64,000 nt of DNA from Epiperipatus broadwayi (Eukaryota > Onychophora > Udeonychophora > Euonychophora > Peripatidae). Within the stretch, counting starts at the first letter, position 1, and each line of letters starts with the position of its first letter. Below are positions 48,736 through 60,368 of this stretch, in pieces. A program made the translations under genes and the position numbers. The stretch is taken from the NCBI GenBank assembly GCA_028023455.1, contig JAQFVV010012499.1, positions 1,182,584-1,246,583 on the forward strand, given 5' to 3'. The notes beneath the pieces were generated by a model. The model was given only the letters and a program-made list of their open reading frames with translations. It was not told where the DNA came from and searched no databases.

Positions 48736-48791
48736 GTCCCAACTCCTCACTGAAGAGACCCATAGGTCGAAACCGGTCTGGAGATGGGGAC
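48736..48791 (+). ncRNA. Type I hammerhead ribozyme, intact core
   Basis: Stem I outer GTCCC (48736-48740) pairs with GGGAC (48787-48791); stem I inner TCCTCA (744-749 of this kb) pairs with TGGAGA (779-784) with one C/A mismatch. Core CTGAAGA at 48750-48756 fits CUGANGA. Stem II is GACC-CATA-GGTC (757-768). GAAAC is at 769-773. Stem III is the palindrome ACCGGT (772-777), then C778 as position 17; predicted cleavage follows 48778. All invariant core bases are present. The tiny stem III suggests activity mainly as a dimer. Confidence 0.8.
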
Positions 48792-48891
48792 AATCCAAGA
48801 TAAAATGATTTGAATGCCTTCTCTTGTAGTAGCATTTATCATAAATATATAAAAAAGCTTGTTTAGAGCTCATTAACATGCTCTTAATTTT

Positions 48892-48927
<36 letters not shown>
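48892..48927. repeat. (CA)n(TA)n microsatellite
   Basis: About 8 CA units followed by about 10 TA units at the right edge of the hammerhead-bearing palindrome. Confidence 0.95.
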
Positions 48928-48951
48928 CAAATAATATAAGTATAATAAAAA

Positions 48952-49099
48952 AATCCACTAGAATAAAACTACAAAATTACTAAAATGCCTATAGCCCAGC
49001 TTATGGCAGAATATGCCATAAGCTGGCTATAGCAAAGGATATTAGTCTTCAATTTTATATAGGCATTTTTAAAATTTTGGTGTTTTATTCTAGTGGATT
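48952..49099. repeat. 148-bp foldback, MITE-like
   Basis: AATCCACTAGAATAAAAC at the left is mirrored by GTTTTATTCTAGTGGATT at the right. Inside, AAAATGCCTATA mirrors TATAGGCATTTT and a central GCTTATGGCAGA/TGCCATAAGC hairpin closes the stem. TA runs flank it. No coding. A short hairpin element of unknown family. Confidence 0.85.
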
Positions 49100-49105
49100 A
49101 TATAT

Positions 49106-49440
49106 ATATAACCATTAAAACTAATCAACATTTAGACAATCCTAATGTAGATAACAATCAACAATCTCAAAATGTTAAGGCAATCTCCTTTTAACAATAA
49201 AGGTGGAATCACACTTTTATTTATGGTCCCATAGATCTCTATATAGACACTAAAGATTGCAACTTTGACCACAGAGATTGAAATTATTGATATAAAATAG
49301 TTTAAATAAACCTCCTTAAACAGATAAATATAACCTGTTCTGAATCCAGACTAATAAATAATCAACTATAACATTACAAATTGTAAATATACTTTTTAAA
49401 TAGTGACCAAAGTATTACTTAAATAATAAGTGTAATAATG
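49106..49440. repeat. Dispersed repeat, further copy of the 16.2-kb family
   Basis: Begins ATTAAAACTAATCAACATTT after a TATATATATA run and follows the same landmark order as 16218-16905: TTAGACAATCCTAATG, AACAATCTCAA, GGTGGAATCACAC, ATAGACACTAAAGATTGCAA, GAGATTGAAATTATTGATA. It is single and not tandem here. Confidence 0.8.
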
Positions 49441-52037
49441 TTCAAGATTAATCCAACACCAACTTTACTACTTAGATATGAAACTGCAAACTCAACATCT
49501 TAATTCAGACCCTACAAAGAGAGAAATTCTGACCACTATTGAGTATATTCTTGAATACTCGAACTCCACCAACTGGATCAGGAATTGTGGCAATGAAGAC
49601 ATATACAATTCTTTTAAAACATTTTTCTTTATGAAGTCTTGATCAATCTTAGGTTGATATCATGTTTTTATTTAATGTATTTTTTTATTTCTTTTTTTAC
49701 TATAGGTTGAGAGAGAGTATGCATTCTTGATATGTTAAAAAAGGGAAAACATTATTAACCTTACTTTTTAATTGAAATAAATATAAGGTAAGGAAAGAAC
49801 TTGCTTGTAGATGAATTTAATCATCACCAGGGTATGAGGTAAAAATTTATATTATTACACCTTAAATGTCAACACTTGTCTAGTTACAATGTTATTTGTT
49901 GTTGTTTGTTAATACTAATCATTTTGTCATTTATTTATGTTTTTCAATGCACATGATTAATAATCTCTAGTATGAATGGTCTTTTCTATCATTGTAGAAA
50001 CAAATCACAATAAAAGTAGGGGTCCCATATCACCATCATGTTGTTGATATGAATTAATCGATAAACTTACTGGAGATAATGAATTACAATTTTAATAAAA
50101 TCTAAATTAGCAAGCAAATATAAATTTAAATAATAACAAGTTTTAATATTTTTATTGTTAGTATTGGTATCAAATGATTACTCAAAGGGAAAAGAGGGAT
50201 TGGATTAATAAATAGTGATTGCAATAATCAAAGAATATTCATAGATATCTGAACAAATTATTTGCTTTTGCTATAACTTCTCATTGTCTAAATTGTATTA
50301 ATTGTGTACAAATTTGTTAAATATGTGATTTCAAATTAAATATTATCATTTGTCTTTTTTCTTTATTCATTTATCAATTTATCATATGCTTGCACATTAA
50401 AGAGAGTAATATTAGTATTCCATGAAATAGAATATTATGCATATTCTCCAAAAGCTCAAATTCTGGGATAAAAAGTTAAAGATGGAGAAAAGAGATGAAT
50501 ATGCAGATAGATTTTTGATGTATGTTCATATTGTAATACACCATCTCCTAAGAATGAGATCAAATTAAATATGAGTCTATATATTTAGGAGTCTTAGATA
50601 CATTTCATACACTCGAATCACTGGATCAAGTCTATTGTTAAGCAAGGTCAGGACCCATTCCATTACAATATAAATAATATATTAGTTTTTAATAATGTTG
50701 GTTTTATGTTTAATTTAAGTTTCAAAAAATGAAGTTTTTTATAGAATTTTTTTAATGTTGTGCCTTGTTTTGGAATTATTGTATTTTAATCTATCTTGAA
50801 TCTGTTTTTGATCTCTTTTTCTCTTTTTAATTATATAATACAATTTATAATCACTAAAATTCCAATTTCATTAATAGTTTTATGGTAAGATATTAAAATA
50901 ATAATAATAATAATAATAATTACTATTATTATTAATATTATTATTTTGTTTTATTAATAAAATATGTATAATCCATAAAAGTTTATAACTTTTCTAGTAT
51001 AATTTTTTTGTTACAATAAATAACATAAATAATTTTAAACATATAAATAATACTGCACACATATAAAATGTTAATTATTTTTTTTAAAGTATAGAGTAAT
51101 CTGTTAATGTTATGTTCTTGTAAAATATGACTTAAAATTATGAGTATAAATAATACTTATTTGAAGAATAAAAACTTTGTTATTTTTGACATGCTTAAAT
51201 ATAAAAATAAATTACAAACAATTAAAAACAGTTTTAATGGGATACTTTTAAACAAGTATTGTTGCATGGTGTTTTTTAAAAAGAATGCTTAAATGAAAAA
51301 AATCATCAGCAAACACTTTTATTAAACTTAAAAAAATCTGTTTGTTTATTTCATTATTTATGTCAAACTTTGTAAATGATGTTCAGCATACTTCTATTCA
51401 AATTTGGTATACATATTATGTTTTGATGATAATGTAATATTTCAGGATTGTCTAGCTGGTTGATTATCCTACTAGCATGGGTGGGCTAAATTTCCAAATG
51501 CATTGATATTAATTTCTTAAGTTTTCAGAGATTCAATATACTTTTTTAAAAAAAAAGTGATTTCTTTGAATTTCATGCTTAATTCACTAAAAATGCATTT
51601 ATATTTAATTAAAATAGAAAAAAAATGAAGAATAAAAACTTTCTCTTGATTGTTTACTTAAAACTTGCTTTTTTAAAAAATGTTGTTTTATAAACAAAAA
51701 AAATTCTTAACTATTTTTATTGTGCACCTTTTTTATCTCAAATATTATAATACAATGTCATTGTTTAGAAAATTCCAAATACCAAAAAAATAAAAATCAA
51801 TATATACAAATATATATTTTTATAAAAAAAGTTTTTATTTAAATTGATGAGTAGAATGCACTAAAAATTCAATTAATTTGTTTTATTTAAATTAAATATA
51901 ACAACTAAAACTGTAGTTGAAGAAAATATTTTTATTTAATAAATAACTATGTAATTTGAGTGAAAATAATTCAAATTTTCCAAAACTATTATAAAGAATA
52001 TATACATAAAACCCTGTTTTATATACATATATATTAT
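49441..52037. other. Unannotated AT-rich spacer
   Basis: No gene on either strand. Contains an ATA/ATT microsatellite at about 50896-50945 whose halves are complementary, so it can fold. The rest is AT-rich with homopolymer runs. Confidence 0.4.
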
Positions 52038-52165
52038 ATATAGAGCTTGCAAATAAGCTCTTAACAACCTTTGCAGAATAACCCCAACCCCAGACCTGTT
52101 TCTATTACTGGCTTCCTCAGTGAGGTGCTAGGATATTCAAGCATTAGATGAAAAATACCAGGACA
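52038..52165 (-). mobile_element. Decayed hammerhead unit fragment
   Basis: On the minus strand: CACCTCA-CTGAGGA (core at 52114-52120), an 11-nt stretch where stem II should be (AGCC kept, its partner lost), then GAAACAGGTC and TGGGG, which pairs with CCTCA as stem I. Flanking GAGCTTGC and AAGCTCTTAA words resemble the unit ends at 48 kb. Core bases survive but stem II does not. It is followed by a C homopolymer (52168-52180) and TA run. Confidence 0.5.
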
Positions 52166-52180
52166 AGCCCCCCCCCCCCC

Positions 52181-53599
52181 ATATATATAGATATGTCATA
52201 CTTATCAAATGAATAATTAATTGAGAATATTAAAGAAATAAAAATATCTACATAAAATATTGATTTAAAAATTTTAAACCTAATTAATCAGAAACTGACA
52301 TTCAGTGTAATCAACAAATGATTAACGATATAGAAAGAGAGATAGTCACTTAAAAACATAATTGTGAAATGCTTAACATGTGTCTCAAAGCTTTTATTTG
52401 TAAATTAGTAATTTATTTATTTATTTATTCATTCTATAATGCACTGTTTTGACATAATCAAAACTGACTGAGAAAACACTATTCTAGGAAAAGTAGATTA
52501 GAAAAAAAATAATTTTAATATTGTTTATACATGCTATTGAAATTATTTGTTTATTCATAAATATATGTTTGATCTTCTTGAGGAAGACTACAAAATAGCA
52601 CTTGATGATCAAGTAACCTGTATTGTTTGTTAGAATAAAGAGTTAAAGATACATGGATCAATTTTTAGATATAAAAAATAGCTGTTTTCCAATTAAATGC
52701 AATTGTTATGCTTAATCCATCATATTTAAATTTAAATTTCATATGACCTCTCAGATAACAGATCACAATATTACTTATACAAAAATAAAACAATTTATTT
52801 CATCATCTCAATTTTAGAGTTTCATCATTATTTTTAATAATTTTTTATATCATTATGCATAAATAAGTAATTTAATTATAAAAATTAACATAAACAATAC
52901 AATTTTTCTTTTTTAAATTTTCTTTTTAAGTTATTTCATAAATGCACAACTTATTCTTTATCTTCTAAAAACACATGGTGTTAGTATTTTAATTTCACAC
53001 ATGCACATTACAATTTAACTTATTTGTTATTATCAAGTATAAAGTTACCATTTAAAAACAAATATAAATTTTATAAGATAACCAATAACATGAAAATTAT
53101 TCATGCATGTGCAAAAAGTTACAAATAAGCAAGACTATATTTGTTGATGATTAATAGTTACACCATTATTTATTTAAACTTAAAAAGTTTTTATGCAACT
53201 TTCTATGAAATTTAATTCTGTAACAATGCCTTTTTGTTTGGCATAAAGGCAATCCTGCTCAATTTACTGAAAAGTAAATCATAGTCTTTATTTGTTAAAC
53301 TTGAGCATTCATAAAAAAAGTATCAAAATAAAATAGTAGGGAAATGATCCCCCCCCCCCATTTTATTCTTGTACTAAAATATATGCACTCTAAACTGTGT
53401 TTAATGTATTAGAAAGAAAAATTTATAACCTGTATTCAATTTTAAAGCTTAGAGATTTTTTTCAAATAACAAAAATGTTCAAGTACTTTACCTAAAATTA
53501 TGTTGCTACATTTGATTCCTCTTTATCTTTCCAACTGTTTTTTATTAATATTTCATTTTATTATTTGTTATTCTATATATGAATCAGCAATTATTTATT
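52181..53599. other. Unannotated AT-rich spacer
   Basis: No gene supported. A run of nine to ten C at about 53350 is unusual in this AT-rich DNA, like the one at 52168. Confidence 0.35.
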
Positions 53600-53800
53600 T
53601 AGCAGAGAATCTATCTGTAATTATTTAGGAGAAAATTAACTTACCAATGTGCTGTTATTTTTGATGTATAAATCTTCACATACTCATCCACCATTAGGGA
53701 GTGAATGCACAGAGATTTATACATTAAAAACAAACAGCACATGTTAGAAGGTTAGTTTCCTCCTGCATAATATTTATTCTGTAAATTTGATCAGGAAAAA
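53600..53800. repeat. Imperfect ~200-bp inverted repeat
   Basis: GTGCTGTTATTTTTGATGTA at 53650 is mirrored by TACATTAAAAACAAACAGCAC near 53720. The pairing extends outward through GGAGAAAATTAACTTACC against GGTTAGTTTCCTCC. The loop is around 53685-53705. The arms are diverged, so it is an old hairpin element rather than a recent one. A microRNA precursor is possible in form but unsupported. Confidence 0.6.
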
Positions 53801-56800
53801 ATCTTTGTTTAAATATTGTTTATTCATTACTAAATTTATTAACTGAAATAAGTTTTGTATACTGGGTTTTAACATATATTTGTAGTAGATTTTGATATAA
53901 AATTTCTCCAATTATTGAGGCAGGTGGGATCATCTGTCCTTAGAAGAGTTTATTTATGTTTTATAGCTCATTTGGAAACTTCAGTTACTTCCTATAATTA
54001 TATTTATATTAAGTGTAAGCTAGGTTTAAATAGAGATATATGTTTCTCAAATTATTTAGTTTTTATTTAAGTTGTACAAAAGAAAAAAGTTTGTCATTGT
54101 TATCAGTTAAAATACTATGTCAAAAATATTTCAAATATGCATTTAAACATTTGACTGGTATCATATTATAAATCAATTAAAGACTCCTATATCCAATTTT
54201 ATTTAATAGATTAAAAGTATGACAATCTTTAAATAGCCCACTGTAGAGCTTTCTACCATCCTCCTTATATAAAAAAACAGGGAAAAAGCAGTATTAATCA
54301 GGATTTCCATATGTGAGCAAATAATGATTTGAATATTTTTGCATCCTTGTATTATCCCTTCCCCCACCCTGGCATAGCTACTTGGAAGAAAAATGTATCC
54401 CTGATTGAAATTTAAAATGTTTTTGAGTTTCACATGATTATGATTAAAATGCATGCCAAGAGTATAGCAAATAAAACTGTATTGAATATATTGACTTATA
54501 TAACTCAAAAATAAGTTAGCAAATACTTATCAAATTTAAATTTCTCTCATTTCTACAATAAATAGAAAATTCTCCCTATTATTAATCAATTTCTTTATGA
54601 ACTGATCTAAAGCAGTTTAATCTAATAATAAAAGAATCTGGTTCAAGATCCACTCCTGCACTGATCATTAGCTAAGCAGAGTAAAAACAATCTACTAACC
54701 TATGTTGTCTACTAACCTACGTTATCTACTAACTCCTGTGTTATTAATAACAATTGTTTGTATTTGGAAAGTTTAAACAAAATTTAACATTTTCTAGGCA
54801 TTCAACATTTAATGATAGCTGAATGAAATAGTTCAATACTTTATTAATTCTAAAAAACCATTATCACAAACTTTTAAGCAAACAATATATTTAATGAAAT
54901 TAACTCATTGTACTCAGACTAATACTTTGATAAATGAACATTATGTGAACAATAATAAGTCGACAAACTAATTCTATTTTAGTAATCTTGCTGTAAATTC
55001 TAAGACTGCAATTTACTTATAATAAGATGTAATATATATATATAATGGTTAAAAGTTCAGAACTCTATAAAATTAATTATTAATATGAATAATTGATTAT
55101 TTCCTCTTCCGAAACAGAATAATTTACCAAAGGGATACATTTAAATTTATCTTTGTTTAATTCAAAGTGATGTAGTGCATAGACAAAGACTTTCTATTAA
55201 GTAAAAGTTAAATAAGTAAGTTTCTAATTCTGAGTGTGAAAATTAAAAAAAAAGTAGTTTTTAAATAATACGGAGCTCTTTGACATAAAATGAAAGTTCT
55301 GATCGTCATGAAATGGCACTGCTCGTAGGTTTTTATCATTAAGATTAATGACTTCAAATGACTTTGATATTTAATAATTAATAGATTCCTTTCTTTTGAA
55401 ACAATTTCATGATTCAAGATTATTCATCATTTTTTTATTATAAATAGAAAAAAGAAATGTGAAATTTAATGTTTTAATTGAAAATAACTTTGATTTAAAA
55501 TTTACCTTTACCTTTTTAAATCAGTTTAAAACAATTGTAATACAACATTTAATTCTTTTAATGCATTGGGAATATATTAATTTATATTTACTATTATAAT
55601 TTCTAGTTAATTAATATAGTAATTATTAGTATTTTGTATTAGTATAAAAATATTAAATATAATAATTACTATTACAATCTTAATTCCATGGGGGTGGCGG
55701 TGGAATACATTCCAAAAAATTAAAAGGTTTGTGATGACTATGCAAATTAATTCCCATATCACAAGTAAGACCACATATAATGTAAGGTGTTTTTAATATC
55801 TAAAAATTTTAATATTTAACAAATTATATATCTCCATTATAATCACTAACATAATATAACATAAGGACTCCAACACTTCTAGAGAATCTTTAGATAACAC
55901 TTAGAATAAAAATAAAGTCTACTACTCCCATTAAAACCACAATCAAGTTTGTCATAAAATACTTTTTTAGAAAGTCCATTACCATTCAGTTGCTTTGCAT
56001 GCCAATTCCAATGAAAATAGATAATTAATATCATGGATCCCATTAATTATATAATATACCAATAACTTTTATGATCTTGTTATCATATTTCTGAAATATT
56101 ATAGAGCATCTTTAAAATATTTTTATGGCACTATATTAAATTAAAATTATATGTATTTATATTAAGTTTTTGACCTAAAGGCAAGGCATACTTAGTAACT
56201 AAATAAAATATTATCACCAAACAATAATATTTGAAGTGTCTGTTTTTGTCAATTCTTGCTATCTTCTTAATAAATTCCATCATAATAATTTTAGAATTAC
56301 ATGACCAAGGGTCCAGTTTTCATTTCCATATAATAAATGTGGCATAATAATAACCCTATGTACAATGGATAGTTGTAACATATTAATGTCATTAAAGTAA
56401 AAAGATTCTATCATTTATATGATTTGTTAAATACAGGGAGTAGAACATTAAAGATGGTTTTCATCTAAACACCCTTGTCCACTTTTCTATCCAAAAAAGA
56501 TGTCATGATATTTAACAGATTGACATTAACAAGCTGATAAATCAACTGAATTATACTATTAATAAGATAAAATAATAAGATGAAAATAAAATTTATCTAA
56601 TCTTACCAGCATAGTAGTTTTGAAAAAGTCGAATTGTAGTTTAAGTTAATAAATTGAACAACTACTAAAATAAATAATATAAAATAGATATAAATAAAAT
56701 AATGTGATTCTAACATTATTCAACTTTATTTGAACTGACCTCACATAGTCCATTTTCCATATCTTCTTCATAATACAATGATTATTACATCATACACTCA

Positions 56801-56958
56801 AACAATTTATTACAGTTATTTCTATTATCATACAAAATATATATTATTACACAAATATTGTATTATGAATACCTAAAGGTAAAAGTATTTCAGTGACTAT
56901 AGATAAACATATAGCTTGATTATCTTGTCAATTCATATTTCCTTAAAAAAACCTACTT
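53801..56958. other. Unannotated AT-rich spacer
   Basis: No gene supported. Minus ORFs at 54203-54508 and 55208-55417 have no domain motif and composition like the surrounding DNA. A short local triplication (CTACTAACCTA.GTT) occurs at about 54690-54735. A small palindromic AT block lies near 55615-55680. Confidence 0.4.
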
Positions 56959-57518
56959 TGTTATATTTGACTAAGAGTGTGTAACACTAATGTAGAAAGA
57001 ACTATGAAGTTACATGAGAGAGAGTGGGTGTGTAACATTAGCTATAATTAAAGATATTAAAGTTTCACTCTAAAAATAACTGATATGCATAATAAATAAA
57101 ATTATGCAAATATAAAAATAATTTAGATATGCTAATCTAAAAAGATCTCATAATGAAATTATTTATGCAAATTAGACAGCAGAAAACTGGATAACTAGAA
57201 TAGTATGGTGCTTGGAGAGAGACTAGCAATGCACGGGCAGTCAAATATGCTGAAGAAAGAATTATAATGAAAAATTAAAGTAGAGTTAACAGAATAAAAT
57301 AAAGAATTGTTATAAGAATATGCAGCATTGTCGCTCAACACTATAAAGAACTGTGCACGCATAATTAAGACCAAGTTAATTTATGGAATTCAACCAGATA
57401 AGCCACTAGTTGAAATATTAACAATTTATTAATAAAATATTTACTGGGTTATAAACTCATTGTTAAGTTCTCAAACTTTATTTGTGTATTATTTTTAAAA
57501 TAATTGAGGCAGTCAACA
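56959..57518 (+). repeat. 5' LTR of decayed gypsy element
   Basis: Aligns with 60369-60913 through GATATGCTAAT, AAATATGCTGAA, GAGTTAACAGAATAAAATAA, ATAAAGAACTGTG and TGAAATATTAACAA. Ends set by TG start and a CAACA/ATACA end; the 3' end is approximate. Confidence 0.85.
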
Positions 57519-57677
57519 GTTCTAAAACTGCAAACATTATTTATGCAGATGACAGTTCAGATATATAAGTATCAGTTGGCATAGTTTCAAGGCCTGGGTA
57601 AATAATTTATGTAAAGCAGCAACTGAAAATGGTGGATGCACAAAATAGTAATACAGAACAATGTGATAATACCACTT

Positions 57678-57743
57678 AATGGCATATATATATATTACTC
57701 ATGTTGAATTAATGGCATATATATATATTACTCATGTTGAATT
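57678..57743. repeat. 33-bp tandem duplication
   Basis: AATGGCATATATATATATTA plus CTCATGTTGAATT occurs twice in a row inside the gypsy interior. Confidence 0.85.
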
Positions 57744-57769
57744 GTATATGATAATAAACAACATTGAAC

Positions 57770-58360
57770 ATTGCTATTCTGATGAAGATGTTGGGAAAGG
57801 ATTTGCTTCAAATAGTTAATTGTCTATGTGCCATGAAAATACCTGAAGATATATCCTATGAAATGTTTCTATAAAAATTAAATTTACATTTCAAATCTTT
57901 AACTTCAAAATATATAGCACAACTTCACTTCCCAAATAGAATTCATGCAACAAAGAAAAACATATACAAATATGATATTATAATGTGAGTTAGCAAAGTA
58001 ATGCCAGTTTAAAGACAACATGCAAAAGATGCTATTAGTCCAGCTATTATGAGCAGGCAACACAGAAAACATAGACAATTATTACTGAGTCTAAACTAAC
58101 TTATACCATTTTCCATTGAATGATAAATAGCATACCAAACTTCTAATGCATATAAAAGAATTAAAAAAATACAGCAGATAGTATTAAATCTATTACATAT
58201 ATAAACAAGGTGAAGGAACAGATTATTGAGAATAATGCTAACAGGCTCTCTGCATTAGCTATTGCAGTGGGGAAAAGGATATTTAAAGAAAATGTTACAT
58301 TTGGAATAATTGCAAACTGACAGGTTATTTGACAAAAGTTTGTAAAAACAAATGAAAAAT
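57770..58360 (+). pseudogene. Gypsy gag remnant with zinc knuckles
   Basis: Frameshifted and stop-containing. Conceptual pieces IPEDISYEMFL, KLNLHFKSLTSKYIAQLHF and NRIHATKKNIYKY match the common gypsy Gag blocks before the knuckles. Near 58260-58345, a C-x2-C-like piece followed by NCKLTGYLTKVCKN resembles paired CCHC knuckles with the His replaced by Tyr. No intact protein is possible. Confidence 0.6.
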
Positions 58361-58391
58361 AACTTAAAGTAGATTTAAACAGGTAAAACTA

Positions 58392-58561
58392 TACAGTAGT
58401 GCCACCCTGGGCCAACCAGAGAAATCAATGGATGTCAGAAGGCTTGTGCATAAAATCTCCTTCTAGTGCCTACTCATACAGTATCCCCAGATGGGGATTT
58501 TATGCACAAGCCTTCTGGCATCCATTGATTACTCTGGTTGGCACAGGGCAGCACTGCTGTA
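58392..58561. mobile_element. 166-bp MITE with TA target duplication
   Basis: TA flanks both ends. Inside, CAGTAGTGCCACCCTGG at the left is mirrored by CCAGGGTGGCAC-like CACAGGGCAGCACTGCTG at the right, and arms of about 68 bp (including GGCTTGTGCATAAAATC) pair around a ~34-bp loop. TA target plus CAGT ends fit Tc1/mariner-type MITEs. It is inserted in the dead gypsy element. The ORF at 58399-58626 is the hairpin read through and not a gene. Confidence 0.85.
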
Positions 58562-59279
58562 TGGAGAGGTTTGCCTGCTTAATAACAGTATGTGCTAGCA
58601 TAAGAGATGGTGATCATGTGATGTAAAGTAGATTTACATGTTAATAGTAAATTGAGGTAAGGAATATTCAAGAATTCAGAAAATGTTAATAAAGTAATAG
58701 AAAATGAAGATACATGTAATAATAATAATCATGTCAAAATTTAAAATCATATTATCAAAATGGAAATTTATAGTAGGGAAGGCATATCACTCATCACTTT
58801 AAAAGATTTGATAGCCATTAATAAGCAATGGAATAAAATAGCATTCAAATCAAAAAGAGTGATTTGGCTTCTACAGATGTAAATGGGATTCATATTGATA
58901 TAAGAGGGATAGTAATAGTACTGATAAAAATAAATAGATGGATAAAAAATTTACCATTATAAGTAGTAGTAACTAAGAAATTCAGTCCTATATTGGGACA
59001 TGACTAGTTCTGACATCTGGGAATAAATATTGAATGTGTCAAGAGAGTCAAACCTGTAATTTATAATCCATAATAAATTTACACCATTGTTGTAAGTCAA
59101 GTCTAAAGAAACTGAATAGTAAAGTTGTAGCATAATGGATGAAAAATGATGTAGGATACCAATTTGTAAAATATTTGATCAAACAAAATTTTCCAAAAGT
59201 GTGAACAAACTATGTAGTGCCATAAATCTAGAATACTTAGGATAAATTGATATATTTGTAAAAAGTGTATTCTTATGAC

Positions 59280-59900
59280 TGACCAAGTTTCAATTCCAAC
59301 TGATGGGAGGAAATGTATGTTACAGTTGCTACATAAAAGTTACCAGGATAGTTTGTATAAAAGAAGTATCTTGTTCATAGATCTAGTGGCCAGGCATGAA
59401 TAGTGATATTGAGAAAACTGTAAAGCCTGTCAAGAAACCATGACATTTCCTGAAAAGGAGTTAAAACCAAGGCCTGAAGTTATTAAAGAATGAGAAAGGG
59501 TTCATTTAGAATAGGGCCATTCCATAAATATATATTTCTTATAGTTATCAATTCATATCCCAAATGAATGAATACAGAATGGGCAAAAATATTAATACAG
59601 ATAATATAATAAAAGTAGTAAATGAATTATTTGAACAATCTTGAATTAATAATTACAGACAATGATGCAGGATTTTATTCAGTACAATTGAAGGATTTTC
59701 TAAATGAGAAGGGAATACATTTGTTAATACCACTGCTTTTCAACATTTAAAATGTACATTAAATAAAATGGAATATGTAGATATTCATAAAGCACTAACT
59801 ACATCAATCTTTTATTAACACTACACATTCAGTTCAGTAATCAAGAAAATTCTAACAGACTTTTAATGAAATGCCTTTTTCAGACCCATATTTCTATGAT
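59280..59900 (+). pseudogene. Gypsy integrase remnant
   Basis: In successive frames: VSIPTDGRKCMLQLLHKSYQ (before the zinc domain), WPGMNSDIEKTVK and KACQE (His/Cys zinc domain end), INSYPKW-like INSYPK (core), TDNDAGFYSVQLKDFLNEKG (second catalytic Asp region, normally SDNGPQF), then TLNKMEYVDIHKALT and a THS-like piece toward the core end. The segment with the catalytic Glu is mostly deleted. Order and spacing are typical of Ty3/gypsy integrase. Confidence 0.8.
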
Positions 59901-60355
59901 AATTCCAGACAAAATTAAAGAAAATGTTATAAGACCCAAAAGCGTCAAATGTCTGAATAAGAAGCATATTGAGAATAAAAAGCCATAGAAGTTACTTAAG
60001 CTACTATCTAAGAAAATACATATAATTAGATCAGAAGATAGCAGAGAAGTATAAAGGTATCATTAACTATTAAAAATCTGTGTTTTTGTGAGCTAATAGA
60101 TACAATAGAAAAACCTGCACATTAAGTTACAACTCACATGGAAGACTCTCTAAAAATAATGAAAATATTAAAATGGATGCATCTACTAATACCAAATTAA
60201 ATGTAGAATAAAAAATTTTGAGCCAAGATTCATAGGATATATCTGATGAATTAGATAGTGAACTACAGCCTAAACAGAAGAAAAAATAAGTGAGCCAGGA
60301 GACCTAAAGGATTACAGAATGTTTTCTTGTGAATGAATATACCTATTTCTAGAGT

Positions 60356-60368
60356 AAAGGAGAGATGT
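60356..60368 (+). other. Polypurine tract of decayed gypsy element
   Basis: AAAGGAGAGATGT directly precedes the TGTTCTATTTG start of the 3' LTR. Confidence 0.7.

Larger units (their letters stand above)
47938..48895. mobile_element. Head-to-head pair of hammerhead-bearing ~420-bp units
   Basis: The left block is in minus orientation: one 420-bp unit (AAAAGTCAGATGTCACATGA at 47938 recurs at 48358) plus a partial second. The right block (about 48455-48895) is the same unit in plus orientation. Landmarks shared with the 61.5-kb tandem pair are TAGATGTCT, AACTTTTAGATAA, TGCTTTGCTGG/TGCTTGGCTTTGGG, a hammerhead, GCATTTATCATAAA and AAGCTTGT. TA runs flank both sides. No ORF (the 48688-48930 minus ORF is a shadow). 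Probable retrozyme-like element, non-autonomous. Confidence 0.85.

Noticed and set aside
48688-48930. 80-codon minus-strand ORF
   Set aside because: Crosses the hammerhead unit and CA/TA microsatellite; no protein motif, and the sequence is explained by the ribozyme-bearing repeat.
57782-57815. Possible further hammerhead core (CTGATGAAGATG...GAAAGG)
   Set aside because: No stem II pairing, no GAAAC and no stem I; it lies in gypsy gag sequence.
58399-58626. 75-codon ORF with balanced composition
   Set aside because: It reads through the self-complementary MITE hairpin, whose GC content gives the coding-like look.
59440-59460. GAAACCATGAC resembling a hammerhead 3' half
   Set aside because: No CUGANGA upstream at the right distance; it is part of the integrase remnant.
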